From an uncultured bacterium (GTDB lineage Bacteria > Planctomycetota > Planctomycetia > Gemmatales > HRBIN36), in NCBI GenBank assembly GCA_937858435.1, contig CALLZJ010000055.1, forward strand, positions 1-42,299: DNA of 42,299 nt. The letters run 5' to 3'. Made by a program: the position numbers and the translations under genes. The notes beneath the pieces are model-generated. The model was not told where the DNA came from. It ran no database searches and saw only the letters and a program-made list of their open reading frames with translations. Of the stretch, positions 29,256 to 37,726 are shown piece by piece. Numbering within the stretch: the stretch's first letter is position 1; each line of letters opens with the position of its first letter.

Positions 29256-30098
29256 ATGGCACACCAACTCAGCCTTTGCCCTGCGAGTTGCCTCCTCGCC
29301 GGCTGGGCCGTTCTGACGCCAGCGCTAGCCGCCCAGGCGTCTGACCCCGAACTCGCTCCGCCGCCCGCGACCGTCGTGTTCCTGGCCAATCGGGCCAGTG
29401 CTTCGACCATTGAGCATGCCTGGCTCGCCGACCCTGTCACCTTCCCCTATCCACTGAAGGTCCGCTCAACCGCCCAGGGGTTTGAATTGACCGGGTTGGT
29501 GCCCTCGGCAGTTATCAGCGACCGGGCCCTGGCCCTGGCTCAGCAGGCGGCCAGCACCCCAGTGGTCAATCGCATCGTTATCGTGCCCAACATGGCCATG
29601 GCCTTTCCGGCGGCCCAGGGACCTGCCTTCGGCGACGAAGCCCGGGAACGTCTGGAACAGGTCAGCCCCATTCGGGGTCGGCAACTCGAACTCCGAGCGC
29701 GCAAGGACGGCCAACTGATCCTCACGGGCCGGGCCGATTCGGAAGAGCAGAAGCTCGAGTTTGCCCGCGCGCTCCGAGGACTGCCCGGGGCGACGAGCGT
29801 GGTCAACAACATGGTCGTAACCGCCGCCGGGGCAGCGACTCCTGCCTCGTCCCCAACCCCGCTGCCGCTGGCCAACGGACCCCAGAGCCAGCCGAAGAGC
29901 CCGCAGCCCGAGGCGCTGCCCATGCCGCAGCCGCGCCCCCTGCCCTTGCCCCTGCCTGCCGACCACGGCGCTACCGGGGGCAAAGACGGCCCCCGACTCA
30001 ACGAGCCCATTCCGGTCGAGCGGCCCCGCCTGCAACCGCCCCGGGGCTCTCAGGTCTACCCCAAGGGGGGCAAGTCGGCGATCGTCCTGTTCGATTGA
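29256..30098 (+). CDS. Exported protein with two BON-like modules
   Basis: 280 residues from the ATG at 29256 (GAGGGG seven bases upstream). A signal peptide (about 1-26, cleavage near ALA-AQA) is followed by two BON-like modules at about 65-115 (FELTGLVPS..) and 140-195 (LILTGRADSEEQKLEFARAL..VVNNMVV). The rest is a proline-rich, disordered region (about 205-265) and a short C-terminal SAIVLFD. Tandem BON modules usually bind phospholipid or surface polymers; the proline-rich tail could cross the periplasm. This is the second BON gene near the kinase/protease block. Confidence 0.78.
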   Translation: MAHQLSLCPASCLLAGWAVLTPALAAQASDPELAPPPATVVFLANRASASTIEHAWLADPVTFPYPLKVRSTAQGFELTGLVPSAVISDRALALAQQAASTPVVNRIVIVPNMAMAFPAAQGPAFGDEARERLEQVSPIRGRQLELRARKDGQLILTGRADSEEQKLEFARALRGLPGATSVVNNMVVTAAGAATPASSPTPLPLANGPQSQPKSPQPEALPMPQPRPLPLPLPADHGATGGKDGPRLNEPIPVERPRLQPPRGSQVYPKGGKSAIVLFD

Positions 30099-30155
30099 AC
30101 CGGCATTCAACCCACCGCCTCCCCGCCGACCACCCGATTCCCGTTGCTCCCGCGC

Positions 30156-30184
30156 TTGCGAGGTCGCCCGGGCCGCGATACATT
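30156..30184 (+). promoter_or_regulatory. Candidate sigma-70-type promoter for the fsa-aro-his run
   Basis: TTGCGA and TACATT are separated by exactly 17 bp, ending 45 bp before the fsa start. GAGGG/CCCTC at about 30185-30201 could form a small leader hairpin. No start site is known, and chance matches are frequent. Confidence 0.3.
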
Positions 30185-30229
30185 GAGGGCTGACAACCCT
30201 CCCATCGAGGCGCCTCGCGGCGATGCAGC

Positions 30230-30895
30230 ATGAAGCTCTTTCTGGACACGGCCAACATCGACGAGATCAAGCAGGCAGCGGATTGGGGCATCCTGGACGG
30301 GGTGACCACGAATCCCACCCTGGTGGCCAAAGCGGGCCGGCCTCATCATGAGGTTATCGAGGAGATCTGCCAACTGGTCGACGGTCCCATCAGCGCCGAA
30401 ACCACCGCGCTGGACTGCTCGGGCATCGTGGAGCAGGGGCGCGTCCTGGCCGGCATCCATCCCAATGTCGTTGTCAAGGTGCCCGTCATGAAGGAGGGGC
30501 TGCGGGCGGTGCAGATCCTCGCCGAGGACGACATCCGCTGCAACGTCACGCTCTGTTTCCAGCCCCTGCAGGCACTCCTGGCCGCGAAGGCGGGAGCCTA
30601 CATCATCAGCCCCTTCGTCGACCGCATGAACCGGGTCGGCGAGATCGGCTTCGAGGTCGTCGACAAGATCAAGGCCATCTTCGACAACTACCACTTCGAC
30701 ACGCAGATTCTCGTGGCCAGCATCCGCAGTCCGCTGACCGTGCTGGAAGCGGCCCTGGCCGGCGCCGACATCTGCACCATGCCCTTCGACGTATTGACCA
30801 TGCTGTACCAGCATCCCATGACGGACCTGGGAATCGAGACGTTCCTCAAGGATGCGGCCAAGATTCCACAGCTCGAGAACCTGGCGCGGCGCTAG
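30230..30895 (+). CDS. fsa: Fructose-6-phosphate aldolase / short transaldolase
   Basis: 221 residues, standard for the short FSA/TalC group of class I aldolases. These cleave or form fructose 6-phosphate from dihydroxyacetone and glyceraldehyde 3-phosphate, or act as transaldolases. The family start MKLFLDTANIDEIKQA is complete, followed by GVTTNPTLVAK. The Schiff-base lysine is Lys83 in VVKVPV. The C-terminal VASIRSP..VLEAALAGADICTMPF is the family phosphate-binding region. Aldolase and transaldolase members cannot be told apart with confidence here. It starts the plus-strand metabolic run and is 43 bp from aroDE; sharing a transcript could supply erythrose 4-phosphate for the aromatic pathway if it is a transaldolase. 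Confidence 0.9.
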   Translation: MKLFLDTANIDEIKQAADWGILDGVTTNPTLVAKAGRPHHEVIEEICQLVDGPISAETTALDCSGIVEQGRVLAGIHPNVVVKVPVMKEGLRAVQILAEDDIRCNVTLCFQPLQALLAAKAGAYIISPFVDRMNRVGEIGFEVVDKIKAIFDNYHFDTQILVASIRSPLTVLEAALAGADICTMPFDVLTMLYQHPMTDLGIETFLKDAAKIPQLENLARR

Positions 30896-30938
30896 CCGCA
30901 CCCCACCTCGGTCCGGGTGCCCCAAGACGAGAACGCCC

Positions 30939-32459
30939 ATGATTTGCGTGAGCATTGGCCGCACCCGGCACCGCATGGTGCTCGCCGAGATCGAGGAAGC
31001 CACTCGCCGCGGCGCCCAACTCATCGAGTTGCGACTCGACTTCATCACCCGTGCCATCGACTTCAAGCGTCTCCTGGCGGTCAAGGGCTGCCCCTTCATC
31101 GCCACGCTGCGCCGGCAAGCCGACGGCGGCCGCTTCGCCGGCACCGAAGAGCAGCGGCAGATGCTCCTGCGGCAGATCATTGCCAGCAAGGAGTTCGAAT
31201 GGGTTGACCTGGAAACCGACATCGCCGACAAGATCCAGCGCTTTGGGCCCACGCAGCGCATCGTGAGCTACCACAACCTGCGGGAAATGCCCAAGGACCT
31301 GGAGCGCATCCACGCCAACATGTGTGCCCAGGACGCCGACGTGGTCAAGATCGCCGTCCGGGCCGAGCATCCGCTCGACAACCTGCGGGCCCTGCAACTC
31401 TGCTGGCAGGCGGAGCGGCCCACGATCGCTATCTGCATGGGTGAGATGGGACTGCCAAGTAGAATCCTGGCTGCCAAGTTCGGCGCCCCCTTCACTTATG
31501 CGGCCTTCAATAAGGAACGCGGCATCGCGCCTGGCATCCTATCCGTCGAGGAGATGCAGTACGTCTACCATTACGACCAGATCAACCCGGCCACCCGGGT
31601 CTATGCCGTGCTCGGCGATCCCATCGCCCAGTCGCTCAGCCCGCTGGTCCACAACCGCGCCTTTCGCCAGTTCGGCATCAATGCCGTTTACGTCCCAATG
31701 CGCGTGCCCAAGACCGATTTCGAAGCCACCGTGGACGTCATGCGCAAGCTGCCCGTCCATGGCTACAGCATCACGATCCCCCATAAGGAAACCGCGGCCC
31801 AGTTCGCCGGCTCCAAGGACGAGATGGTCGAACTGACGCAGTCGGCCAACACGCTGATCCCCGAGAGCGGCCACTTCCGGGCCTACAACACCGACACCAC
31901 CGCCGCCATCGAGGCCCTCAAGCTGGGCATGAGCGATTCCGAAGCGATGGCCAGCCTGGCCGGGCGAACCGTGCTCCTGCTTGGAGCGGGCGGCGTGGCC
32001 CGCTCAATCGGCTTCGCCCTCCGCCAAGAAGGGGCCGTGGTCCTCGTGACCAACCGCAATCCGCCTCGGGCCCTGGGGCTGGCCGAGGAACTCAGATGCC
32101 GGGCCGTCGACTGGACGGCCCGCAATGCCGTGTCCGCCGAGATCTTCATCAACTGCACCCCCGTGGGCATGCATCCCAACGTGGACGAGAGCCCCCTGCA
32201 CCAGAGCGTCTTCAAGCCCGGCCTGGCGGTCATGGACTGCATCTATAACCCCGAGACGACCTTGCTCGTCCGGCAGGCCCGAGACCGTGGCTGCCGGGTC
32301 ATCACGGGAGTGGAGATGTTCGTTCGCCAAGCAGCCCGCCAGTTCCAGCTCTTCACCGGCATCCAGCCGCCGCTCGACGAGATGCGGCAGATCGTGCGCA
32401 AGGCGGTTTCCCCCACGGGGCTGAAGCCAGCCCAGGAGCAGACCGCTGCCGCCGACTAG
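30939..32459 (+). CDS. aroDE: Bifunctional 3-dehydroquinate dehydratase (type I) / shikimate dehydrogenase
   Basis: 506 residues from the ATG at 30939. Residues 1-212 are a type I dehydroquinase: substrate-binding ELRLD (about 30-34), His112 in SYHN and Schiff-base Lys137 in VVKIAV. Residues about 220-490 are shikimate dehydrogenase: SLSPLVHN (232-239), Lys283 in TIPHKE, NTD (317-319), and a Rossmann NADP site LLLGAGGVARS (346-356). One protein therefore performs two consecutive shikimate steps, as in plants. The fusion is known in planctomycetes. An upstream in-frame start would overlap the fsa gene and adds no conserved sequence. The next gene, aroK, begins seven bases after its stop. Confidence 0.94.
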   Translation: MICVSIGRTRHRMVLAEIEEATRRGAQLIELRLDFITRAIDFKRLLAVKGCPFIATLRRQADGGRFAGTEEQRQMLLRQIIASKEFEWVDLETDIADKIQRFGPTQRIVSYHNLREMPKDLERIHANMCAQDADVVKIAVRAEHPLDNLRALQLCWQAERPTIAICMGEMGLPSRILAAKFGAPFTYAAFNKERGIAPGILSVEEMQYVYHYDQINPATRVYAVLGDPIAQSLSPLVHNRAFRQFGINAVYVPMRVPKTDFEATVDVMRKLPVHGYSITIPHKETAAQFAGSKDEMVELTQSANTLIPESGHFRAYNTDTTAAIEALKLGMSDSEAMASLAGRTVLLLGAGGVARSIGFALRQEGAVVLVTNRNPPRALGLAEELRCRAVDWTARNAVSAEIFINCTPVGMHPNVDESPLHQSVFKPGLAVMDCIYNPETTLLVRQARDRGCRVITGVEMFVRQAARQFQLFTGIQPPLDEMRQIVRKAVSPTGLKPAQEQTAAAD

Positions 32460-32466
32460 GTCCATC

Positions 32467-33003
32467 GTGCTGATCGGTCCCCGCGGCAGCGGGAAGAGTA
32501 CGCTGGCACCCCTGCTCGCCGAGCGGCTGGGCTGGCCGTGGCTCGACCTCGACACCGAGATTCAGCAGCTAGCGGGACGGACCATTGCTGAGATCTTCGC
32601 AACCCAGGGGATCGAGGGTTTCCGCAATCTGGAAGCCGCTCAGCTTGCGACCTTGTTGAATCGCTCGACATCGGCCGCTACTCCCCGCGTGTTGGCAGCC
32701 GGGGGCGGCATCGTGCTCCAGGAGGCCAACCGCGAGTTGCTCCGCCGGGCGGCGCTCGTGGTTTACCTCCAGGCCGATGCGGAAACGCTTTGGAAGCGAA
32801 TCGCCAGCGACCCACGCTCGGCGGCGGAACGCCCTGCCTTGACCGCTCTCGCGGGACAGGGTGAAATCGCCCAACTGCTGGCGGAGCGTGCTCCCTTGTA
32901 CGAAGCGACCGCTGACCTTATTGTGAACACTGCGGCGGCCAGTCCCGCCGCGCTGGCCCACGAACTTTACGAGCGGCTCTCCACATGGACCTGTTCGACC
33001 TGA
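32467..33003 (+). CDS. aroK: Shikimate kinase
   Basis: 178 residues, the normal size, phosphorylating shikimate at O3 with ATP. Walker A is GPRGSGKST (4-12). Then come the DLDTEI shikimate-binding segment, the GFRNLEA motif with its substrate-binding Arg, AGGGIVL, and the ERAPLYEA..LIV lid/C-terminal region. The start is not clear. The annotated GTG at 32467 has no ribosome-binding site, while an in-frame CTG at 32446, inside the 3' end of aroDE, has AGGAG seven bases before it. Translation is probably coupled to aroDE. The 3' end overlaps the prepilin peptidase gene by 19 bp. Confidence 0.92.
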   Translation: MLIGPRGSGKSTLAPLLAERLGWPWLDLDTEIQQLAGRTIAEIFATQGIEGFRNLEAAQLATLLNRSTSAATPRVLAAGGGIVLQEANRELLRRAALVVYLQADAETLWKRIASDPRSAAERPALTALAGQGEIAQLLAERAPLYEATADLIVNTAAASPAALAHELYERLSTWTCST

Positions 33004-34103
33004 CCACATTCCTTTACCGGCCGCTCGATTTCCCCCTGGTCCTCACGCCAGTCGCCTTCATCTTCGGGGCGATCGTGGGCAGTCTCCTGAATGTCTGCAT
33101 TCTCCGCATCCCCGTGGAGAAGAGCATCTTTTGGCCGGGCTCGCACTGTGGTTCGTGCCTGAAGCCCGTGCGCTGGTTCGACAACGTTCCCATCCTGAGC
33201 TACTGGCGGCTGGGCGGCCGCTGCCGGCACTGCGGGGCGGAGTTTGCCGTCCGCTATTTCTGGATCGGGGTGGGGACGGCCGTGCTCTTCGCCGTGGTGC
33301 TCTACTGGGACCTGACGCTGCCTGATCGGGTGCGGGCCAGCCTGCCGCCTGGAGCCGAGATGACGCCGGTCCACAAGCCCGGCCTGCTGCTCCTGTGGCT
33401 CTTCCACGTGACGCTGCTCTCGTTCCTCATCGTGGCCAGCTTCATCGATCTCGACCACCATGAGATTCCCCTGCGCGTGACCATCCCCGGGACGATCATC
33501 GGTCTGCTCTTCGCCCCCTGGGTGGGCTATCCTTGGCCGCTTACTGGGACGCTTCCGGATCAACCGGTCTTCGGCGGGATGAACTTGCCGGAGTTTGTCG
33601 CTCTGCAGCCCGCTGCCCACTTTTGGCCGTACTGGGCGCCGCCGCCCGCCTTCACTCCCTACGGTTCCGTCTGGATGGGCATCGTGACAGCCGTGGTCGG
33701 GGCGCTGGTGGGGACCGGACTGGTGCGTGCCATCCGAGGCATTTTTTCCTGGGCCTTCGGGAAAGAAGCCATGGGGCTGGGCGATGCCGACCTGCTCATG
33801 ATGATTGGGGCCTTCCTGGGCTGGCAAGTGGTCTTCCTCTCGTTCGGCTGGGGCGTAGTTCTCCTGGGTGGCTATGCCCTTATCTTCGGCTTCATCTTCC
33901 GCGTGGGGCGTGAATTGCCCTTCGGTCCCGCCCTGGCCCTGGGGGCCGTGCTTACGGTCTGGGCGCCGGTGCCGGTCGCCCTCCTGGCCCAGCGGTACCT
34001 TTTCGACGGCATGCTGCTGGTCGTTCTGGGAGTGCTGGCCGGCGTTCTCGCCCTGATCATGGCGTTCCTGATCCGCATGTTGCGACTTGTCCGGCAGGCT
34101 TAG
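32985..34103 (+). CDS. Prepilin peptidase (leader peptidase / N-methyltransferase)
   Basis: 372 residues; PilD/GspO proteins are usually 250-300. This inner-membrane aspartic protease cleaves and N-methylates type IV prepilins or pseudopilins. The N-terminal region has SLLNVCILR and two CxxC pairs (C55/C58 and C80/C83) of the methyltransferase-associated zinc loop. Catalytic aspartates are Asp155 in FIDLDH and Asp267 in GLGDADL. An extra stretch of about 55-60 residues between them (roughly 180-230, proline- and tryptophan-rich) explains the extra length. It overlaps aroK by 19 bp and precedes hisH by five, so it is in a metabolic operon and not with pilus genes. Confidence 0.9.
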   Translation: MDLFDLTTFLYRPLDFPLVLTPVAFIFGAIVGSLLNVCILRIPVEKSIFWPGSHCGSCLKPVRWFDNVPILSYWRLGGRCRHCGAEFAVRYFWIGVGTAVLFAVVLYWDLTLPDRVRASLPPGAEMTPVHKPGLLLLWLFHVTLLSFLIVASFIDLDHHEIPLRVTIPGTIIGLLFAPWVGYPWPLTGTLPDQPVFGGMNLPEFVALQPAAHFWPYWAPPPAFTPYGSVWMGIVTAVVGALVGTGLVRAIRGIFSWAFGKEAMGLGDADLLMMIGAFLGWQVVFLSFGWGVVLLGGYALIFGFIFRVGRELPFGPALALGAVLTVWAPVPVALLAQRYLFDGMLLVVLGVLAGVLALIMAFLIRMLRLVRQA

Positions 34104-34108
34104 GCATC

Positions 34109-34726
34109 ATGGCGGTCGTCATCGTCGATTACGGCATGGGCAATCTCCGCAGCGTCCAAAAGGCGCTGGTTCGGGTCGGTGTCGCGTCAGAGATTTCAAG
34201 CGATCCACGGGTGGCAGCAGCAGCGACGGGGCTCGTGCTCCCGGGCGTGGGGGCCTTCAAGGATGCGATGCAGCGTCTCAAGGCCAGCCACCTCGACGAG
34301 GTCGTGCGGCAACATCTCGCCGCCGATCGGCCCTTCCTGGGAATCTGCCTCGGCATGCAACTCTTGTTTGCCAGCAGCACCGAAGACGGTTCGCATCCAG
34401 GGCTCGGCGTGCTGGCCGGCCGCGTCATTCGGTTTCCGAGCGTCCCCGGCTGTAAGGTGCCGCACATGGGGTGGAACACGATCCGCCCGGGTCAACCCCC
34501 GGGCCCTTGGCACGATCTCGTCGAGCCGACCTGGATGTATTTCGTCCACGGCTACTACTGCGAGCCAGAGCCCAACCCGAGCCTGTCCCTGCTACTGTGC
34601 GACTATGCCGGGGTCAGTTTCTGTGCCGGGCTGGCCCGGTCGCGGATGCTGGCAGTCCAGTTCCACCCGGAAAAAAGCCAAGGGGCTGGCCAATACATTC
34701 TTCACAAGTTCGCCACGCTCTGTTAA
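34109..34726 (+). CDS. hisH: Imidazole glycerol phosphate synthase, glutaminase subunit HisH
   Basis: 205 residues. HisH releases ammonia from glutamine for HisF, which makes imidazole glycerol phosphate in histidine synthesis. The catalytic triad is intact: Cys80 in LGICLGMQ, and His186 and Glu188 in QFHPEKSQ. The N-terminus VVIVDYGMGNLRSV is diagnostic, as is PHMGWN in the middle. The gene begins five bases after the prepilin peptidase stop. The partner hisF is not in the window; hisA follows directly. The ribosome-binding site is weak, so translation is probably coupled. Confidence 0.95.
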   Translation: MAVVIVDYGMGNLRSVQKALVRVGVASEISSDPRVAAAATGLVLPGVGAFKDAMQRLKASHLDEVVRQHLAADRPFLGICLGMQLLFASSTEDGSHPGLGVLAGRVIRFPSVPGCKVPHMGWNTIRPGQPPGPWHDLVEPTWMYFVHGYYCEPEPNPSLSLLLCDYAGVSFCAGLARSRMLAVQFHPEKSQGAGQYILHKFATLC

Positions 34727-34767
34727 AAGTTCAATAAGCACCGTGACGACGCGAAGTGGGGCTTCCA

Positions 34768-35529
34768 GTGGTCATCCTGCCTGCCATCGATCTGCGAGAC
34801 GGACGCTGCGTGCGTTTGTGCCAGGGCGATTTCACGCGGGAGACGGTGTATGACGGCGACCCTGCCGCGGTGGCCGAGAGCTGGCGCGACGGCGGTGCCG
34901 AGTGGGTCCACTTGGTCGACCTCGATGGGGCGCGGACGGGTCAGGTTCGGAACGGAGCCGTGATCCAGGCCGTGGCCCAGCTTCCGGGTCTGCGGTGCCA
35001 GTTGGGTGGAGGTCTGCGAACGGAAGCCGACCTGGAGGCCGCATTCGCCTGGGGGGTAGAACGTGCCGTCGTCGGCACCCAGGCCCTCCGCGACCCCGCC
35101 TGGCTGTGCCGCATGGCTGAGCGCTTTCCTGGGCGACTCGTCCTCGGACTCGATGCCCAGAACGGCCTGGTGGCCACCGACGGCTGGCTCGACATCTCCT
35201 CCACGCCTGCCCTTGAACTGGCTCGCCGTTTCGACCACCTCCCACTGGCTGGCATCGTTTACACCGACATCCACCGCGACGGCATGCTGACCGGCCCCAA
35301 CCTGGAGGCCACGGCGGCGCTGGTCGAAGCCGTCGCCTTGCCCGTCTTTGCCTCCGGCGGGATCGGAAACCAGGAGCACATTCGTGCTCTTGTACCTCTG
35401 CGGGTGGCCGGCTGCATCGTGGGCCGAGCCCTCCATGAACGACGTTTCACACTGGCTGACGCGCTAGCGGCAGCCGCTTCACCCTTGAACTCGAAGCCTG
35501 CAACATCGGCAGCGGCGCTTCGGCACTAG
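34768..35529 (+). CDS. hisA: ProFAR isomerase HisA
   Basis: 253 residues from the GTG at 34768, matching the usual HisA start (M)VILPAIDLRDGRCVRL, with GGGG six bases upstream. A GTG at 34756 would add four residues without a ribosome-binding site. It isomerises ProFAR to PRFAR in histidine synthesis as a (beta/alpha)8 barrel. The catalytic aspartates are the early AIDLRDG Asp and the one in YTDIHRDGM. The two phosphate-binding turns are QLGGGLRT and ASGGIGN. It follows hisH at a 41-bp gap. A short Ser/Ala-rich tail follows the barrel. Confidence 0.94.
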   Translation: MVILPAIDLRDGRCVRLCQGDFTRETVYDGDPAAVAESWRDGGAEWVHLVDLDGARTGQVRNGAVIQAVAQLPGLRCQLGGGLRTEADLEAAFAWGVERAVVGTQALRDPAWLCRMAERFPGRLVLGLDAQNGLVATDGWLDISSTPALELARRFDHLPLAGIVYTDIHRDGMLTGPNLEATAALVEAVALPVFASGGIGNQEHIRALVPLRVAGCIVGRALHERRFTLADALAAAASPLNSKPATSAAALRH

Positions 35530-35559
35530 CCCAGCGCTCCCTGCCGCGGAGAAAGCAAC

Positions 35560-37686
35560 ATGGCCAAACATGGCAGCGACGACATTCGCAACCTCGCCCT
35601 CGTGGGGCACGGCGGCTCGGGTAAGACGACGCTTGTCGACCATCTGCTCTTCAAGGCCAAGGCCGTCGACCGCTGTGGCAGCGTTGAGGATGGCTCCAGC
35701 GTCGCCGACTTCGACGAAGAGGCCAAGAAACGCCACCACACCCTCGATGCGGTCGTGCTCCATCTCGACCACGCCGGTAAGCGCGTCAACCTGATCGACA
35801 CGCCCGGCTTCCCCGACTTCATCGGCCAGGCCTTGGTCGGGCTCCAGGCTGTCGAGGCAGCGGCCATCGTCATCCATGCCACCTCCGGCATCGAAGTCAA
35901 TGCCCGCCGGATGGCCAACGAAGCCAAACGCCTCGGGCTGGCTCGCTTGTTCATCATCAATCGGCTCGATGCGGACAACGTCGATTTCAACGGCCTGCTC
36001 GACGCCATGGTCAAGACCTTCGGCACGGGCTGCGTGCTTTTCAACGCCCCGACGGGCGTCGGCCCCAACATCAGCGGCGTGGTGAGCGTGGTGGAACCGC
36101 CCGCACAAGCGCCGGCCGGCTGCCCAGTGGACCTGGAGAGCGCGCGTGCCAAGCTCATCGAGGCGGTCGTCGAGATCGACGAGGCCCTCATGGAGAAATA
36201 CCTCGGCGAAGGCACTATCAGCCAGGAAGAACTGCTGGCGGCCATCCCCAAGGCGGTGGCTGCCGGTGCGGTCATGCCGGTCTTCTGCTGTGCGGCCAAG
36301 AAAGACGTGGGCATCGGCGAACTGCTCGACGGCATCGTGAAGTTCGTCCCCTCCCCCGTGCAGGGGCTGAAGCGGAAGCTTGCGGACGGCTCGGAACTAG
36401 TCCCCAGCGATTCGGCCAAGGCGGTGGGCCAGGTGTTCAAGGTCGTCAACGACAAGTTCGTGGGCACGCTCAGCTTCGTGCGGCTCTACACGGGTAAGCT
36501 GGCCAGCGATCAGCCGATCTTCAACGCGCGGCTCAGCAAGGCCACCCGTACGAGCGGCTTCCTGGAGGTGCAGGGCAAGACGACCAAGCCGATCGCGGAG
36601 GCCTGCGCGGGCGACATCTTCGCCATTGCCAAGGTGGAAGACCTGCACATGGGCGATACGGTCGGGCATGACGGGTCGCCGAAGCTGTCGCCCGCCAGCT
36701 TTCCCACGCCCATGTTCGGGCTGGCGGTGGAACCCAAGGCCCGCGGAGACGAACAGAAGATCTCGGGCTCCCTCGCCAAGATGGCTGATGAGGACCCCAC
36801 CTTCAAGGTCCTGCGCGACACGCAGACCAAGGAACTCGTCATCCAGGGGATGAGCCAGCTCCATCTCGACGTGGTTCAGAGTCGGCTCAAACGCCGCTTC
36901 GATCTGGAAGTCGTCACCAAGGAGCCCAAGATCCCCTATCGAGAGACGATCACCTGCCCCGGCGAAGGGCAGCACCGGCACAAGAAGCAAACGGGGGGAG
37001 CGGGCCAGTTCGGCGAAGTCCACCTGCGCGTCTATCCGCTGCCGCGCTCCATCACCAACATGGAAGAGTGCAAGGCCCAGTTCATGAACAAGCAGCGTTT
37101 CCCCACGCTGCGTGAGGACCATTGCCACTACGAACCGCAGAACAATTTTGCCTTTGTCGACACTGTGGTCGGCGGCACGATCCCCAACCAGTTCATTCCC
37201 GCCGTCTACAAGGGCTGCCTCGATCTGCTGGACCGCGGTGCCATCGCGGGCTATCGCATCCAGGACGTGGCCGTTGAGGTCTACTTTGGCAAGGACCACC
37301 CGGTCGACTCGAAGGAAGTGGCCTTCAAGACGGCGGCCCGGGTCGCCTTCAAGAATGGCATCATGTCGGCTCGACCCGTGATCCTCGAACCGATTGTCAA
37401 CCTGGAGGTCACCGTCCCGTCCAAGTACACCGGCACGATCCTGGGCGATCTCAACACCCGCCGCGGCCGCATCGAGAACCAGGACTCGCTCCCTGGCGAC
37501 TTGCAGGTCATCTACGCCAAGGTGCCGCTCGCGGAGGTGACGCGGTACAAGGCCACGCTCGATTCCGTGACCCAGGGCCAGGGGTCTTACACCATGGAGT
37601 TCAGCCACTACGATCAGGTGCCGGGCAACGTCCAGCAGCAGATCGTCGCCAAGGCTGAGAAGGTGAAGGACGAGGACGAGGAATAG
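35560..37686 (+). CDS. EF-G-like GTPase (EF-G2-type), divergent from housekeeping EF-G
   Basis: 708 residues with full EF-G domain order. Domain IV (HRHKKQTGGAGQFGEVHLR) is well kept. The G domain is unusual. G1 is GHGGSGKT (16-23) and switch I keeps Thr61 (HHT). G3 reads DTPGFPDF (80-87): Phe84 stands where elongation factors carry the catalytic His of DTPGH. G4 is NRLD (134-137) instead of NKxD. Such proteins are grouped as EF-G-like or EF-G2, and some may bind GTP but hydrolyse it poorly. It is therefore unlikely to be the main translocase. The ATG follows GGAG at about nine bases; the gene is 30 bp after hisA. Confidence 0.9.
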   Translation: MAKHGSDDIRNLALVGHGGSGKTTLVDHLLFKAKAVDRCGSVEDGSSVADFDEEAKKRHHTLDAVVLHLDHAGKRVNLIDTPGFPDFIGQALVGLQAVEAAAIVIHATSGIEVNARRMANEAKRLGLARLFIINRLDADNVDFNGLLDAMVKTFGTGCVLFNAPTGVGPNISGVVSVVEPPAQAPAGCPVDLESARAKLIEAVVEIDEALMEKYLGEGTISQEELLAAIPKAVAAGAVMPVFCCAAKKDVGIGELLDGIVKFVPSPVQGLKRKLADGSELVPSDSAKAVGQVFKVVNDKFVGTLSFVRLYTGKLASDQPIFNARLSKATRTSGFLEVQGKTTKPIAEACAGDIFAIAKVEDLHMGDTVGHDGSPKLSPASFPTPMFGLAVEPKARGDEQKISGSLAKMADEDPTFKVLRDTQTKELVIQGMSQLHLDVVQSRLKRRFDLEVVTKEPKIPYRETITCPGEGQHRHKKQTGGAGQFGEVHLRVYPLPRSITNMEECKAQFMNKQRFPTLREDHCHYEPQNNFAFVDTVVGGTIPNQFIPAVYKGCLDLLDRGAIAGYRIQDVAVEVYFGKDHPVDSKEVAFKTAARVAFKNGIMSARPVILEPIVNLEVTVPSKYTGTILGDLNTRRGRIENQDSLPGDLQVIYAKVPLAEVTRYKATLDSVTQGQGSYTMEFSHYDQVPGNVQQQIVAKAEKVKDEDEE

Positions 37687-37726
37687 CGGTCGGCCAGGAA
37701 GGCCCACATGACGCGGAAGCCAGGGA

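Noticed and set aside
30107-31261. 384-codon minus-strand frame opposite fsa and aroDE
   Set aside because: Antisense of two recognised enzymes; no independent support.
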